Below are positions 63,306-64,000 of a stretch of DNA of 64,000 nt, in pieces. This DNA is from Vibrio alfacsensis. Its GTDB lineage: Bacteria > Pseudomonadota > Gammaproteobacteria > Enterobacterales > Vibrionaceae. Positions within the stretch are counted from its first letter, which is position 1. The number at the start of each line of letters is the position of its first letter. The notes under the pieces are model-generated. The model did no database searches, was not told where the DNA came from, and saw nothing but the letters and a program-made list of their open reading frames with translations. A program made the translations under genes and the position numbers. The stretch is from contig NZ_CP032094.1 in the NCBI RefSeq assembly GCF_003544875.1, positions 248,001 to 312,000 of the forward strand, given 5' to 3'.

Positions 63306-64000
63306 ATGCGTATTAGTGATAACCAATTTAGCCATATGATGCTTCAAAGCCTGCAAAGCAACAACGCAGGTCTTGGTTTAGTCATGCACCAAATGTCCAC
63401 AGGTGAGCGACTAACAAAACTGTCTGACGATCCAATGGCGTCAATTAAATTACTTAACCTAGAGCGCGAAACTAGTGCGTTAGGTCAATACCAAAACAAT
63501 ATTGCCAATTTAAAAACCACACTATCTCAGCAAGAAGTTCACTTAGATGCGGTCAATGAAAGTTTAAAAAGCATGCGAGACTTGGTGCTCTGGGGGGCAA
63601 ATGAGACCCTAACTGATGAAGATCGTACAGGGATGATTACTGAGCTAAAAAGTTACCGCGATTCGATTGAGTCGTCTTTCAATACGCAAGATCAGGAAGG
63701 GCACTACATCTTCTCTGGAACGCTTACTACTACGCCAGCCATTAATAGCTCAACAGGGAATTACGTCATTGATGGTAACAGTGATAAGAGAGTGGTGACG
63801 GTAGCAAAAGGCGTGACTATGGAAGCGAACATGACCGCGCAAGATATCTTGGAGCTGGGCGGCGGTGATAATGTACTTAATCAAATTGATGCTCTAATTG
63901 CAGAATTTGAGAATCCGAGTCCAAATTTTCAAGCTGAAGTAGGGGCTAGCCTAGAAGCCATCGATGCTACAATGGCAAACGTGCTAGGGGCGATGACCGA
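63306..64000 (+). CDS. flgL: Hook-filament junction protein FlgL (lateral), cut by window edge
   Basis: FlgL (HAP3) connects FlgK to flagellin. The frame from ATG 63306 (AGGAACTACAG upstream) is open to the right edge and gives at least 231 residues. The flagellin-like N-terminus reads MRISDNQFSHMMLQSLQSNNAGLGLVMHQMSTGERLTKLSDDPMAS, followed by the helical NIANLKTTLSQQEVHLDAVNESL and IFSGTLTTTPAI. The C-terminal part lies outside the window. Confidence 0.94.
   Translation, partial: MRISDNQFSHMMLQSLQSNNAGLGLVMHQMSTGERLTKLSDDPMASIKLLNLERETSALGQYQNNIANLKTTLSQQEVHLDAVNESLKSMRDLVLWGANETLTDEDRTGMITELKSYRDSIESSFNTQDQEGHYIFSGTLTTTPAINSSTGNYVIDGNSDKRVVTVAKGVTMEANMTAQDILELGGGDNVLNQIDALIAEFENPSPNFQAEVGASLEAIDATMANVLGAMT

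Overview
The window reads as chromosome II of a Vibrio of the Harveyi clade (V. parahaemolyticus / V. alginolyticus type). The pointers are a lateral-type flagellar cluster (flgN-flgM-flgA divergent from flgBCDEFGHIJKL), a Qrr quorum-sensing RNA, an OmpA of Vibrio type, a homologue of the cytoplasmic diguanylate cyclase VCA0956, and AT-rich intergenic DNA with moderate-GC genes. I cannot name the species from the sequence alone.

Layout. 1-11.7 kb: a DctB/DctD-like two-component pair (kinase cut by the left edge), a frameshifted GGDEF gene, brnQ with a newly seen leader peptide and alternative hairpins, then a TAXI-TRAP transporter operon ending in L-2-hydroxyglutarate oxidase. This operon has a near-perfect sigma-54 promoter and three repeated upstream dyads, so the NtrC-family regulator at 2.2-3.6 kb is its likely activator. 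11.9-20.4 kb: a small exported cystatin-like protein, a stand-alone nqrB, tnaC-tnaA, tRNA-Leu(GAG) with a downstream DUF2913-like gene, nupC with a long leader, a frameshifted alkB and a CHASE-type diguanylate cyclase. 20.5-24.3 kb: an orphan qrr gene with a sigma-54 promoter and LuxO-like sites, an Xre/DUF3612 regulator divergent from an unknown gene, and a third diguanylate cyclase. 24.5-33.2 kb: a light and oxidative-damage block (Cry-DASH, FeS photolyase-like protein, SDR, a hidden 48-aa DUF2256 gene, msrAB, OsmC family, acetyltransferase, ferric-reductase-like protein, yjjG). 33.4-45.8 kb: a large unknown exported protein, a Nudix hydrolase, an MscK-like channel, an M14 carboxypeptidase, ompA, a phosphotransferase and a Fur-controlled mntH. 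45.8-52.3 kb: POT transporter, sdaA, DUF218 protein, membrane protein, DUF333 lipoprotein and a second, frameshifted Nudix gene. 52.7-64 kb: a lytic transglycosylase, flgN, flgM, flgA and the flgB-flgL operon, with flgL cut by the right edge.

How it fits together. Three diguanylate cyclases and a quorum-sensing RNA lie within about 50 kb of the lateral flagellar (swarming) genes. The lateral FlgJ lacks a peptidoglycan hydrolase domain, and the separate transglycosylase downstream of flgMN is a good candidate to supply it. Five genes (GGDEF, alkB, mntH, nudix, flgF) carry seven single-base frameshifts, six of them clearly in homopolymer runs. Base-calling errors explain this better than gene decay. 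No prophage, intact insertion sequence, CRISPR array or integron was found.
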